This document shows positions 43,798 through 54,844 of a stretch of 64,000 nucleotides of DNA, piece after piece. The notes beneath the pieces are model-generated. The model searched no databases, was not told where the DNA came from, and worked only from the letters and a program-made list of their open reading frames with translations. The position numbers were made by a program, and so were the translations under genes. Location: positions 496,001 to 560,000 of the forward strand of contig NZ_AUHC01000001.1 of NCBI RefSeq assembly GCF_000422985.1, given 5' to 3'. Each line of letters starts with the position of its first letter. Position 1 is the first letter of the stretch. The DNA comes from Erythrobacter cryptus DSM 12079. Lineage in GTDB: Bacteria; Pseudomonadota; Alphaproteobacteria; Sphingomonadales; Sphingomonadaceae.

Positions 43798-44592
43798 ATG
43801 GCGAGCAACGGATCGGGCTTTGCGCGGCTGGCGCTCACCGCCTCGGAGACCGAGCGCGCGCAGGAGGCCTATGCCGCGCTGCTGCCCCAGCACGATTGGG
43901 TGCCGCTCGATGAGGCCGAGGCGGTGGTGGTGCTCGGCGGCGATGGCTTCATGCTCCAGGTGCTGCACGCGATGCTCGATGCCGGGCGGGTGATCCCGGC
44001 CTATGGCATGAATCTTGGCACCGTGGGCTTCCTGATGAACCGCTATGACAAGCGCTCGGCAATCGCTGCGCGGGTGGCACGGGCGCGGCGCTGGACAGTC
44101 TCGCCGCTCAAGGTCGAGGCGATCACGCAGGACGGCAAATGCCATGCGCTGATGGCGATCAACGAGATCTCGCTGCTGCGCGAGACCCGCCAGACCGCCA
44201 AGATCGAGGTGACCGTGGGCGAGCGGGTGCGCATCCGCGAGCTGGTGTGCGACGGGGTGCTGGTGGCGACCCCGGCAGGATCGACCGCCTACAACCTTTC
44301 GGCCAATGGCCCGATCCTGCCGCTGGGCTGCGGGATGCTGGCGCTCACCCCGATCAGCCCGTTCCGTCCGCGGCGCTGGCGCGGGGCGATCTTGCCTGAT
44401 CGGATGAAGATCATCCTCAAGGTGCTCGATCCGGCCAAGCGCCCGGTGGCGGCGGTGGCCGACCAGAAGGAGCTGCGCGACATTGCCGAGGTGCGGCTGC
44501 AAATCGCGCACGATGCTGATCTCACCTTGCTGTTCGATCCGGGCCAGAGCCTCGAGGAGCGGATCGTGGCCGAGCAGTTCATCACCGCCTGA
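43798..44592 (+). CDS. nadK: NAD kinase
   Basis: 264 residues. VVLGGDGFML near residue 43 is the catalytic GGDG motif; NEISLLRE and TPAGSTAYNLSANGPI (residues about 160-175) are the conserved NAD-binding blocks. It makes NADP+ from NAD+ and ATP in the cytoplasm and is essential. It lacks a long N-terminal extension, giving the compact form of about 260 residues common in alphaproteobacteria. The ATG has GGGGGAGCG upstream. tRNA-Asn follows. Confidence 0.95.
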   Translation: MASNGSGFARLALTASETERAQEAYAALLPQHDWVPLDEAEAVVVLGGDGFMLQVLHAMLDAGRVIPAYGMNLGTVGFLMNRYDKRSAIAARVARARRWTVSPLKVEAITQDGKCHALMAINEISLLRETRQTAKIEVTVGERVRIRELVCDGVLVATPAGSTAYNLSANGPILPLGCGMLALTPISPFRPRRWRGAILPDRMKIILKVLDPAKRPVAAVADQKELRDIAEVRLQIAHDADLTLLFDPGQSLEERIVAEQFITA

Positions 44593-44656
44593 TCCGCCCC
44601 GCCCGGCCGGGCGGCGCGGATCCACGGCGCGGCGGTGCGGCGGTGGAAAAGCCCTC

Positions 44657-44685
44657 TTGCAATCGTCTCGGCAGGCCCATATAGG
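44657..44685 (+). promoter_or_regulatory. Promoter for tRNA-Asn
   Basis: TTGCAA and TATAGG are separated by exactly 17 bases, followed by CGCGCC. Transcription would start near 44692, about 28 bases before the tRNA. The -10 and its CGCGC flank are the same as in the promoter before rpsJ (17883-17911). Confidence 0.65.
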
Positions 44686-44719
44686 CGCGCCTCTGCCAGC
44701 GGTTGCACCCGCCGGTTGC

Positions 44720-44794
44720 TCCCCGATAGCTCAGCGGTAGAGCATTCGACTGTTAATCGAACGGCCGTAGGTTCGAATCCTACTCGGGGAGCCA
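44720..44794 (+). tRNA. tRNA-Asn (anticodon GTT)
   Basis: 75 bases with CCA encoded. The acceptor stem TCCCCGA/TCGGGGA is perfect, with G as discriminator. The D-loop has AGCTCAGCGGTAGAGC and the T-arm GTTCGAATC. The anticodon stem TTCGA/TCGAA holds the loop CTGTTAA, so the anticodon is GTT (44752-44754), reading AAC and AAU as asparagine. Confidence 0.98.
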
Positions 44795-44822
44795 TCTTCT
44801 TCCAGGAACGGCGCGGTTCTGG

Positions 44823-45578
44823 CTAAAGGCCAAGCAGCAGCCGCATGCCCACCAGCGCCACCAGCAGCGCGGTGAGCCAGCGCAGCCAGTGCAGCGGCAG
44901 GAAGCGCACCGCCAGAAGGCTGCCCACCTGCCCGCCGATCGCCACGGCAACAAGCAGGGGCAGGCCGGCGCCCACCGCCGCGCCCATTAGGCCGGGGCCG
45001 TGCTTGAGCATCTGCCCGGCAAGGCCAAAGAGCGAATTGACGAGGATGAACAGGCTGGAGCTTGCCGCGATCGCGCGGGCGCTCTCCCAGCGGGCAAGGT
45101 GTAGCAGCGGGGCGAGGAACACCCCTCCGCCGATCCCCACCAACCCGGCCAGATAGCCAAGCGGCGCGGCCATCAGCGGCATCAGCCGCGCGGCGCGGGT
45201 GGGTGTGCCGCCGGCCCTCTCGCGCAGTGGGATCAGCATGGCAAGGCTCGTGACCAAGAGACTTGCCCCCAACAAGGCGTGAAAGACGCTTTCGGCAATC
45301 GGGGTCAGCCCACCGAGGAAACTTGCCGGAGCGCCCAGCGCCACCAGCCCCCACGCGCGCCGCCACGGGGTAAGGCGCGCGCGGGCAAAGCGGATGCTGC
45401 CCCCCGCCACCACCACGATGTTGCAGGCCAGCGCCAGCATCGGCAACAGGCGGTAATCCAACCCCGCAAGCGCCAGCAGCGCGGCATAGGTCGATCCCCC
45501 GCCAAAGCCGACGCTGGCATAGACGAGCGCCACCAGCGCAAAGGCAGCCGCGAGCAGCGCCGGAACCGCCCCGATCAT
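44823..45578 (-). CDS. TauE/SafE-family (TSUP) membrane permease
   Basis: 251 residues with about eight membrane helices in two related halves. The family mark GFGGGSTYAALLAL is in the first half and VGIGGGVFLAPLL in the second. TSUP proteins move sulfonates, sulfite or related organic anions across the inner membrane. The gene shows no sulfur-metabolism neighbours, so the substrate is not inferable. It lies 28 bases from the tRNA on the opposite strand, and its start is 34 bases from the secA stop, so it may be co-transcribed with secA. Confidence 0.85.
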   Translation of the reverse strand: MIGAVPALLAAAFALVALVYASVGFGGGSTYAALLALAGLDYRLLPMLALACNIVVVAGGSIRFARARLTPWRRAWGLVALGAPASFLGGLTPIAESVFHALLGASLLVTSLAMLIPLRERAGGTPTRAARLMPLMAAPLGYLAGLVGIGGGVFLAPLLHLARWESARAIAASSSLFILVNSLFGLAGQMLKHGPGLMGAAVGAGLPLLVAVAIGGQVGSLLAVRFLPLHWLRWLTALLVALVGMRLLLGL

Positions 45579-45612
45579 CGCTGAGATCGCCTGGCTTCAG
45601 GCCCCGGAACGC

Positions 45613-48375
<2,763 letters not shown>

Positions 48376-48507
48376 GGGCTGAACCCTTGATGGCATGGCC
48401 CCCGGCAAAGGGGGGGGGCGTGAACGGATGGGACAATATGGCAGGGGTGCGCGCCGGTCGCACGAGGCAGGGCCATGCGCGCGGCAGGGTGGGCGGGCGC
48501 AAAGCGC

Positions 48508-48795
48508 CTATTCGTGGGCGCGCTCGATCCCGATAAGCACCGGCGCTCGCAGCGCCGCAGGCGCGTGGCTGCGCGAGGGCGGCGCCGCATGCTCGCGATC
48601 TTCGCGGATGGTGGCGGGCGCGCTTGCGGCCCGGGCGATCTCGCCGCCGGCCGCCTCGTGCCCGGCAGGCTCGGCCGTGCCGGAATCGCAGGCCAGCGCT
48701 TCGGCCAGCGCCGGGGCAGCCGCCACCGCAGCCGGGCTGCCGAAGGCGGCAAGCCCGGTGATGAGGGCCAGAAGCGCGAAGAAATGCCGGGTCAT
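48508..48795 (-). CDS. Small secreted protein, function unknown
   Basis: 95 residues. MTRHFFALLALITGLAAFGS is a signal peptide, with cleavage likely near AVAAA. The mature part is Ala/Glu/His-rich with a single Cys (ALACDSGTAEPAG) and ends VLIGIERAHE. The frame continues upstream through argJ on the opposite strand, but the signal peptide indicates this Met as start. It lies between secA and divergent argJ. I recognise no family with certainty. Coding status rests on the signal peptide and position. Confidence 0.55.
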   Translation of the reverse strand: MTRHFFALLALITGLAAFGSPAAVAAAPALAEALACDSGTAEPAGHEAAGGEIARAASAPATIREDREHAAPPSRSHAPAALRAPVLIGIERAHE

Positions 48796-48885
48796 TGCCC
48801 TGTCACATAGGCGCAGGCGCCGCTTTCGTCCACCGCCATTCGCTGATTTACTGTGCCGCCCCGCCCGCCTAGAGGCGGTGGCGCC

Positions 48886-50112
48886 ATGGATATTGCCCGC
48901 TCGCCCCTCGCCCGTCCCTTTCCCGATCTGCCCGCAATCGCCGGCGTGACCCTGCGCGTTGCCCGGGCCGGATACAAGGCCTGGGACCGCTGCGACCTGA
49001 CGCTGGCCGAGCTGGCCGAGGGCACGGCCGTGGCAGGGGTCTTCACCAAGAGCGCCTGCGCCTCGTCCGAGGTCGAACTCGGCCGCGCCCATGTGGCGCA
49101 AGGCCGCGCCCGGGCGCTGGTGGTCAATGCCGGCAATTCCAATGCCTTCACCGGCTGGCGCGGGCGCGCGGCGGTGGAGGCGATCATGGATCAGGTGAGC
49201 GCGGCGCTCGGCTGCCCGCGCGCGGAGGTGTTCGTCTCCTCGACCGGGGTGATCGGCGTGCCGCTGCCTCAGGACAAGGCCCGCGCCGGGATCGCCACCG
49301 CGCTGGCAGCCGCGCCTTGCGGCTGGGAGGAGGCCGCCATGGCGATCGGCACCACCGACACCTTCCCCAAAGGCGCGGGGACGAGCGCGATGATCGGCGG
49401 CACGCGGGTGGAACTTGCCGGGATCATCAAGGGCTCGGGCATGATCGCCCCCGACATGGCAACCATGCTTGGCTACATCTTCACCGATGCCGCCATCGCC
49501 CCTGCCTTCCTGCAGGAGCTGCTGGCGCGCGCCAATGCCGAGACCTTCTCCTGCATCACGGTTGATGGCGACACCTCGACCAGCGACACGGTGATGGTCT
49601 TTGCCACCGGCAAGGCCGGCAATGTCGTGATCGAGGGCTGGGACAGCCCCGGCGCCGATGCCTTTGCCGCGGCGCTCTCCGCGCTGTGCCGCGACCTTGC
49701 ACAGCTGGTGGTGCGCGACGGCGAGGGCGCGCAGAAATTCATCACCATCCGCGTGACCGGCGCGGTGAGCGATGCCAGCGCGCGGCGCATTGGCCTTGCG
49801 ATCGCCAATTCGCCGCTGGTCAAGACCGCGATTGCGGGCGAGGATGCCAATTGGGGCCGGGTGGTCATGGCGGTGGGCAAGGCGGGCGAGCCTGCCGACC
49901 GCGACCGGCTCTCGATCGCGTTCGGGGGCGTGTGGACGGCGCGCAATGGCCTGCCGGTCGAAGCCTATGACGAGGCGCCCGTGGCCGCGCATCTCAAGGG
50001 CGAGGAAATCGACATCGCGGTCGATCTTGCCCTTGGTGAGGGGCGCGCCACGGTGTGGACCTGCGATCTCACCCACGGCTACATCAGCATCAACGCGGAT
50101 TATCGTTCGTGA
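48886..50112 (+). CDS. argJ: Bifunctional ornithine acetyltransferase/N-acetylglutamate synthase
   Basis: 408 residues from MDIARSPLARPFPDLPAIAG. ArgJ moves the acetyl group from N-acetylornithine to glutamate in arginine synthesis. The precursor cleaves itself before the conserved Thr; here that region is near MLGYIFTDA and the GDTSTSDT block. ITVDGDTSTSDTVM and VNAGNSNAFTG are family signatures. It ends ...GYISINADYRS. The start codon precedes the family sequence directly; 11 upstream codons are unlikely to be used. hisN overlaps its 3' end by four bases. Confidence 0.95.
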   Translation: MDIARSPLARPFPDLPAIAGVTLRVARAGYKAWDRCDLTLAELAEGTAVAGVFTKSACASSEVELGRAHVAQGRARALVVNAGNSNAFTGWRGRAAVEAIMDQVSAALGCPRAEVFVSSTGVIGVPLPQDKARAGIATALAAAPCGWEEAAMAIGTTDTFPKGAGTSAMIGGTRVELAGIIKGSGMIAPDMATMLGYIFTDAAIAPAFLQELLARANAETFSCITVDGDTSTSDTVMVFATGKAGNVVIEGWDSPGADAFAAALSALCRDLAQLVVRDGEGAQKFITIRVTGAVSDASARRIGLAIANSPLVKTAIAGEDANWGRVVMAVGKAGEPADRDRLSIAFGGVWTARNGLPVEAYDEAPVAAHLKGEEIDIAVDLALGEGRATVWTCDLTHGYISINADYRS

Positions 50113-50903
50113 GCGCGCTCGATCAGGAGATCCACGCGCTTTTGCGCTTTGCCGCCGCGCGTTCGATGCTGCCGCGCTTTCGCAACCTTGCGGCGGGCGA
50201 AGTCGAGATGAAGGGTGCGGACGATCCCGTCACCGTGGTCGACCGCGAGGTCGAGGCCTTTCTCACCGAGGCGCTCACAAGGCTCGCCCCCGGTGTGCCC
50301 GTCGTGGGTGAGGAGGCCGCCCACGCCGACCGCAGCGTGCTCGATCGCCTCAGCGGCCCCTGCTGGATCATCGATCCGCTCGATGGCACCGCGAACTTTG
50401 CCGAGGGCAAGGCGCCCTTCGGTATCATCATCGCCCTTGCCGATGGGGGCGAGGCGGTGGCGGGGTGGCTTTATGATCCGGTGAAAGACCGCCTTTGCCA
50501 CGCCCGCCGCGGTGAGGGCGCCTTTGTCAGTGGCGAGCGGATCGCGGCGCGCAGCACCGGCAACCCCCGCCCGGTGGTGGCGGTGAGCCGCATCTTCCTG
50601 ACCCCTGAGCAATCGGCGCTGGTCGATGCGAAGCTCGCCCCACATTACACCCTCACCGACATTCCGCGCTGCGCGGCCGAGCAATATCCGCGCCTTGCCC
50701 TCGGCGAAAACGACATTTCGAGCTTCAAGCGCACGCTCGCCTGGGATCACGCTGCAGGGGTTCTGTGGCTCAACGAGGCCGGCGGCAAGGCCGCCAGGCT
50801 CGATGGCAGCGCCTATCGAGTCGATCAACACGATGCGCCCGGGCTGGTGGCAGCCGCCAGCCCGGCGCTGTGGGACGCATTCATCGCGAGGCTCGGCGCC
50901 TAG
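50109..50903 (+). CDS. hisN: Inositol-monophosphatase-family phosphatase, probable histidinol-phosphatase
   Basis: 264 residues with a GTG start overlapping the argJ TGA (GTGA). The Li+-sensitive phosphatase fold is shown by the metal-binding motifs VVGEE (Glu), WIIDPLDGTANF (Asp and DGT) and WDHAAG (Asp) near the end. In sphingomonads the gene beside argJ is usually annotated as histidinol-phosphatase or inositol monophosphatase. Both reactions remove phosphate from a sugar-like alcohol. I keep hisN as the likelier choice because an arginine gene neighbours it. The sequence alone does not decide. Confidence 0.7.
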   Translation: MSALDQEIHALLRFAAARSMLPRFRNLAAGEVEMKGADDPVTVVDREVEAFLTEALTRLAPGVPVVGEEAAHADRSVLDRLSGPCWIIDPLDGTANFAEGKAPFGIIIALADGGEAVAGWLYDPVKDRLCHARRGEGAFVSGERIAARSTGNPRPVVAVSRIFLTPEQSALVDAKLAPHYTLTDIPRCAAEQYPRLALGENDISSFKRTLAWDHAAGVLWLNEAGGKAARLDGSAYRVDQHDAPGLVAAASPALWDAFIARLGA

Positions 50904-50907
50904 GCGC

Positions 50908-51228
50908 TCACAGCGCGCTTTCGAGCCAGGCCTTCAATTGGCTCTTGGGCGCCGCGCCCACCTTGTGCGCCACCGGCTTGCCGTTCTTGAACAGCACCAT
51001 CAGCGGGATCGACTGCACCCCCATCTGCGCGGCGATGTCGGTGTTTTCCATGATGTCGATCTTGGCGATCTTGACCTTGCCGGCCAGCTCCTCGCTGATC
51101 TCCTCGAGCGCGGGGGCGATCATCTTGCACGGGCCGCACCAATCGGCCCAGAAATCGACCAGCACGGGGGTGTCGCTTTGAAGCACATCGGCGGCAAAGC
51201 TGGCATCGGTGACGTTGACGGTGGCCAT
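50908..51228 (-). CDS. trxA: Thioredoxin
   Basis: 106 residues with the redox centre WCGPC in [19 protein letters not shown] (in part), cis-Pro in SIPLMVLF, and a standard thioredoxin length. It reduces disulfides in the cytoplasm and supports ribonucleotide reductase. The start MATVNVTD is preceded by AAGGAG. It converges with hisN (4 bases between stops). A promoter lies upstream at 51252-51280, so it need not depend on the addA operon, which ends 70 bases earlier. Confidence 0.96.
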   Translation of the reverse strand: MATVNVTDASFAADVLQSDTPVLVDFWADWCGPCKMIAPALEEISEELAGKVKIAKIDIMENTDIAAQMGVQSIPLMVLFKNGKPVAHKVGAAPKSQLKAWLESAL

Positions 51229-51251
51229 GTTCGTTCTCCTTGTTGCGGCCA

Positions 51252-51280
51252 GAATAGGGGCCGAGGCAAAGCCATTGCAA
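51252..51280 (-). promoter_or_regulatory. Probable promoter for trxA
   Basis: On the minus strand TTGCAA and CTATTC are separated by 17 bases. The -35 is identical to that of the tRNA-Asn promoter; the -10 is weaker. Transcription would start 20 or so bases before the trxA ATG. Confidence 0.45.
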
Positions 51281-51298
51281 TCTGGGCCCGCGCGCTTT

Positions 51299-54200
51299 TC
51301 ACACAAGATCTCCCGCTGGCAAGGATTGCTGCGCTGCCTGCAAGCCCTGCTTGTGCGCCGCGAGCAGCGCCGGCGGCAGGGCAAAGAGCACAGGGGTGTG
51401 GGTGTAGAGCACCCCGGCCTCGACCTTCCGCCCCGGATAGATCGCCTCGAGCGCGGCGACATAGGCGGCCATCTGGCGCAAGGTGGGCAGCGGAATCGCC
51501 TCGAGGCGCGCGGGCGGGCGGCGGGTGGTCTTGAAATCAACGACGGTGATGCGCTCGGGCGCGATCAGCAGCCGGTCGGCAGTGCCGGCGATCACCACGC
51601 CGCCAACCGTGGCGGCAAGCGGCACTTCGGCGAGCGCCTCGGGGCCGAAGATCGCGGCAAAGCGCGGATTGGCGATCACCGCCAGCGCCGATGCGGCGAT
51701 CTCGGCGCGCAGGGCCTCATCAAGATCGCCCGCCTGACGCTGGAGCCAGGCCGCTGCCGCCGCAGACCGCTCGGGCACGGGCACCTCGGGCAGGCGCTCG
51801 AGCAGGCGGTGGATCAGGCTACCGCGCCGGGCGGCATACTCCAGCGCGCCTTCCGGCAGGGGCGGTGCCGCCCCGCTCTCCTCGCCCGCCGCTGACGGTG
51901 CAAGCGGGCGCGGCGGGCGCGGCTCGGGGCCGATCGGGCGGGTGAGCCAGGCCGGCAGATCGGGGAGCGGCGCCGCTGTGGCCACGCCGCCGCCAGCCTC
52001 GGCCAAGGTGAGCGGCGCCGCGCGCGTGCCAAACTCCTTGCGCCAGCCCCAGATAGGATCAGCGAGCGCCTCGCCCGCAAACAGCGGCGCGAGCCGGGCG
52101 TGCCAGCTATCGGGATGTGCCCCACCCTGCCTTGCCGCAGCCTTGCCGAGCGAGCCGCCGATAAACAGCGCTTCCTCCGCCCGGGTGAGCGCGACGTAGA
52201 GCAGCCGCCAATGCTCGGCGAGCGCGGCGCGCTCGGCTGCCGCGGCAGCCTCGGCCAGTTTTCCTGCACGGGCCTCCTTGGGGAGGGGCGGGATCGGCAC
52301 CATGCGCGCCCGATCAGCCGCAAGACCGAGCGGATCGTCGGCCAGTTCGAGCGCGCCCGGATCGCCGGGCGGCGCGGCGGCATCGGCCAAGATCACGATC
52401 GGCGCCTCCAGCCCCTTGGCGCCGTGCACCGTCATCACCCGCACCAGCCCGCGCGCGGCATCGGCATCGCGCTTCACGTCGCCGCTGCCGGCATCGAACC
52501 ACGCAAGAAAGCCCGCAAGGCTCGGCCAGTAGGCGGCCTCGTAGGCAAAGGCGGCGTTGATGAGCTCATCGAGCGGGTCATTGGCCTCGCCCCCAAGCCG
52601 CGTGACCAGCCTTGCCCGCCCCTGCCACGGGCCGTTGAGCAGCCAGGCGATCAGCGCCTGCGGGGTCTGGTAATCGGCAAGGCGCAAGAGCGCGCGCAGC
52701 TTGTCTGCCACCGCGGCCACCGCCGGGGGCGCCTCGGGCCGGCGCAGATGATCCCACAGGCCGACATTGTCTGGCCGCGGGACATGGGCAAGCAGATCGT
52801 CCTGGCTCCAGCCGATGAGCGGCGAGGCCAGCAGCGCCGCAAGGCTGAGGTCATCGCGCGGCTGGGCGGCAAAGCGCAGCGCGGCGAGCACGTCGCGCAC
52901 CGCGAGCGGGGCGCCAAGCCGCAGCCGATCCACCCCGGCCACCGGCACGCCGCGGGCGTGAAGCTGGGCCACGATCTGCGCGGCGAGTTCCTTGCGGCTG
53001 CGCACCAGCACCATGATATCGCCCGGACCGGCGTGGCGCCGCCCGCCCTTTTCGAGCACGAAAGGCTCTTCAAGACTGACCCAGCGGCGCACCTGCTCGG
53101 CGATGCGTTCAGCGAGCAGAGTGTCATGGCGTGGCAGCCAGTCGCGCGCGGCGCCCTGCGGGGGGCTTTCCGCCTCCTGCGCGCGCTCATCCTCGCCCTC
53201 ACCTTCGCCGTTCTCGGGCACCACCGGCGGCCACAGCGTCACCAGCCCCGGGCGCGCGGCCCCCTCGTGTGGATCGGGCGCGCGCTCGAGCCCGAAGGCG
53301 GCATGGCCGAGCGCTGCGATCATGCGGTTGACGAAATCGAGCACTCCGTGGGAACTGCGGAAAGAGCGGCCAAGATCAAGCTCGCGCCACTCGGGCACGC
53401 GGCGGTTGGTGCGGCTCTGCGCGATGCCCGCGCGCGCAGAGAGCACCCGCGCCCTGATGCGTTCGCGCGCACGGGCGAAATTTTCCGGGCTCGTGCCCTG
53501 AAAGCCAAAGATCGCCTGCTTGTAATCGCCCACGGTGAAGATGGTGCGCAGCCGATCCCCGCGCGCGCCTTCGCCGCTGAAGAAATCGTCGATCAGCGCC
53601 TCGACAATGTCCCATTGGCTGCGGTTGGTGTCTTGCGCCTCGTCGATGAGGATATGATCGAAGCGGCGATCGAGCTTGTAGCGGATCCAGTCGGCCGCTT
53701 CGGACTGGCCGAGCAGCATGGCGGCCTTGCGGATGAGATCGGCAAAATCAACCAGCCCCTCGTGCGCCTTGCGCGCCTCCCAGCCGAGCGCGAAGGCACG
53801 CCCGACGGTGAGCGCATCGCCGAGCACCCCGGCGCAGGCGAGGAGCGCATGGCGGGTTTCAACGTCGGCGAGCGCAGCGGCCACTTCCTCCTGGCGCTCG
53901 GTGAACCGGGGATCGTGCTTGGCCGCCCCTTCCATCTTGCGCGGCGTGCCATCGGCCTTGAGCAGGGTCTTGCGAAAGCCCGCCGCCGCGGCGGGGCGCC
54001 GGTCGTGATCGCAGGCCAGCCAGGCGCGGATGAAGGCCGCGGTCTCCTGCCCGGTCTTGGCCTTCCACGCTTCGAGCGCGGGCAAGAGGGCGATGAGGGC
54101 GTGATCAGGAAAGACATCGGGATGAAGCGGCGCATTGGCCCAGGCCGCGTCGGCATCGGCGGGGATGCCGAGCAACTGGTTCACCCGCGCGCCAATCGGC

Positions 54201-54844
54201 CCCTGCCAGGCCCCAGGCCCGTGCCACAGCTCATGCGCATCGGCCATGCGCATCAGCCAGCCCTGCAAGGCGCCCGGATCGCTGCGCAGAGTGAAGCGCC
54301 TGAGCGCGCCGAGCAGCGCCACATCGCCCGTTTTTTCGGCGTTTTCGACGACTTCGGTCAGCACCGCGCGCGCCAGCAGCTCGCGCTGGCGATCATCCAT
54401 CACGCGGGTGCCGGGGGCCAGCCCAGCCTCCTCGGGGAAATGGCCGATCAGGAATTGGGAAAAGGCGTGGATGGTGTCGATCCTGAGACCCCCGCCGGGG
54501 CAATCGAGCACGCTCGCAAACAGGCTGCGCGCACGGGCGATGGTGGCAGGGTCTTCGTCCGCGCCGAGATAGCCCAGCTCCTTGGCCAGCACGGTCTCGG
54601 GCAGGCGCACCCAGCGGGCGAGCACGGCGTTGATGCGGTTTGCCATCTCCGCCGCCCCGGCCTTGGTGAAGGTGAGGCACAGAATCTGCGAGGGCGTGAC
54701 ATCCTCCTTGAGCAGCAGCCGCAAGACCCGGGCCGAAAGCACCTGGGTCTTGCCCGTCCCGGCCGAGGCCGAAAGCCAGACATTGGCCTCAGGATCGGCG
54801 GCGGGCCGCTGGTTGCCGGCAAGCGGATAGACCGCGCCGCTCAT
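51299..54844 (-). CDS. addA: AddA helicase-nuclease of the AddAB complex
   Basis: 1181 residues. The UvrD-type helicase has Walker [16 protein letters not shown] near residue 26, [26 protein letters not shown] (in part) and [18 protein letters not shown] (in part). The C-terminal nuclease has VVDFKTTR, matching the D...K pattern of the RecB family. With AddB it resects double-strand breaks and loads RecA, replacing RecBCD. Its ATG overlaps the addB stop in ATGA. Twelve in-frame codons upstream are inside addB, so this Met is preferred. Confidence 0.95.
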   Translation of the reverse strand: MSGAVYPLAGNQRPAADPEANVWLSASAGTGKTQVLSARVLRLLLKEDVTPSQILCLTFTKAGAAEMANRINAVLARWVRLPETVLAKELGYLGADEDPATIARARSLFASVLDCPGGGLRIDTIHAFSQFLIGHFPEEAGLAPGTRVMDDRQRELLARAVLTEVVENAEKTGDVALLGALRRFTLRSDPGALQGWLMRMADAHELWHGPGAWQGPIGARVNQLLGIPADADAAWANAPLHPDVFPDHALIALLPALEAWKAKTGQETAAFIRAWLACDHDRRPAAAAGFRKTLLKADGTPRKMEGAAKHDPRFTERQEEVAAALADVETRHALLACAGVLGDALTVGRAFALGWEARKAHEGLVDFADLIRKAAMLLGQSEAADWIRYKLDRRFDHILIDEAQDTNRSQWDIVEALIDDFFSGEGARGDRLRTIFTVGDYKQAIFGFQGTSPENFARARERIRARVLSARAGIAQSRTNRRVPEWRELDLGRSFRSSHGVLDFVNRMIAALGHAAFGLERAPDPHEGAARPGLVTLWPPVVPENGEGEGEDERAQEAESPPQGAARDWLPRHDTLLAERIAEQVRRWVSLEEPFVLEKGGRRHAGPGDIMVLVRSRKELAAQIVAQLHARGVPVAGVDRLRLGAPLAVRDVLAALRFAAQPRDDLSLAALLASPLIGWSQDDLLAHVPRPDNVGLWDHLRRPEAPPAVAAVADKLRALLRLADYQTPQALIAWLLNGPWQGRARLVTRLGGEANDPLDELINAAFAYEAAYWPSLAGFLAWFDAGSGDVKRDADAARGLVRVMTVHGAKGLEAPIVILADAAAPPGDPGALELADDPLGLAADRARMVPIPPLPKEARAGKLAEAAAAAERAALAEHWRLLYVALTRAEEALFIGGSLGKAAARQGGAHPDSWHARLAPLFAGEALADPIWGWRKEFGTRAAPLTLAEAGGGVATAAPLPDLPAWLTRPIGPEPRPPRPLAPSAAGEESGAAPPLPEGALEYAARRGSLIHRLLERLPEVPVPERSAAAAAWLQRQAGDLDEALRAEIAASALAVIANPRFAAIFGPEALAEVPLAATVGGVVIAGTADRLLIAPERITVVDFKTTRRPPARLEAIPLPTLRQMAAYVAALEAIYPGRKVEAGVLYTHTPVLFALPPALLAAHKQGLQAAQQSLPAGDLV

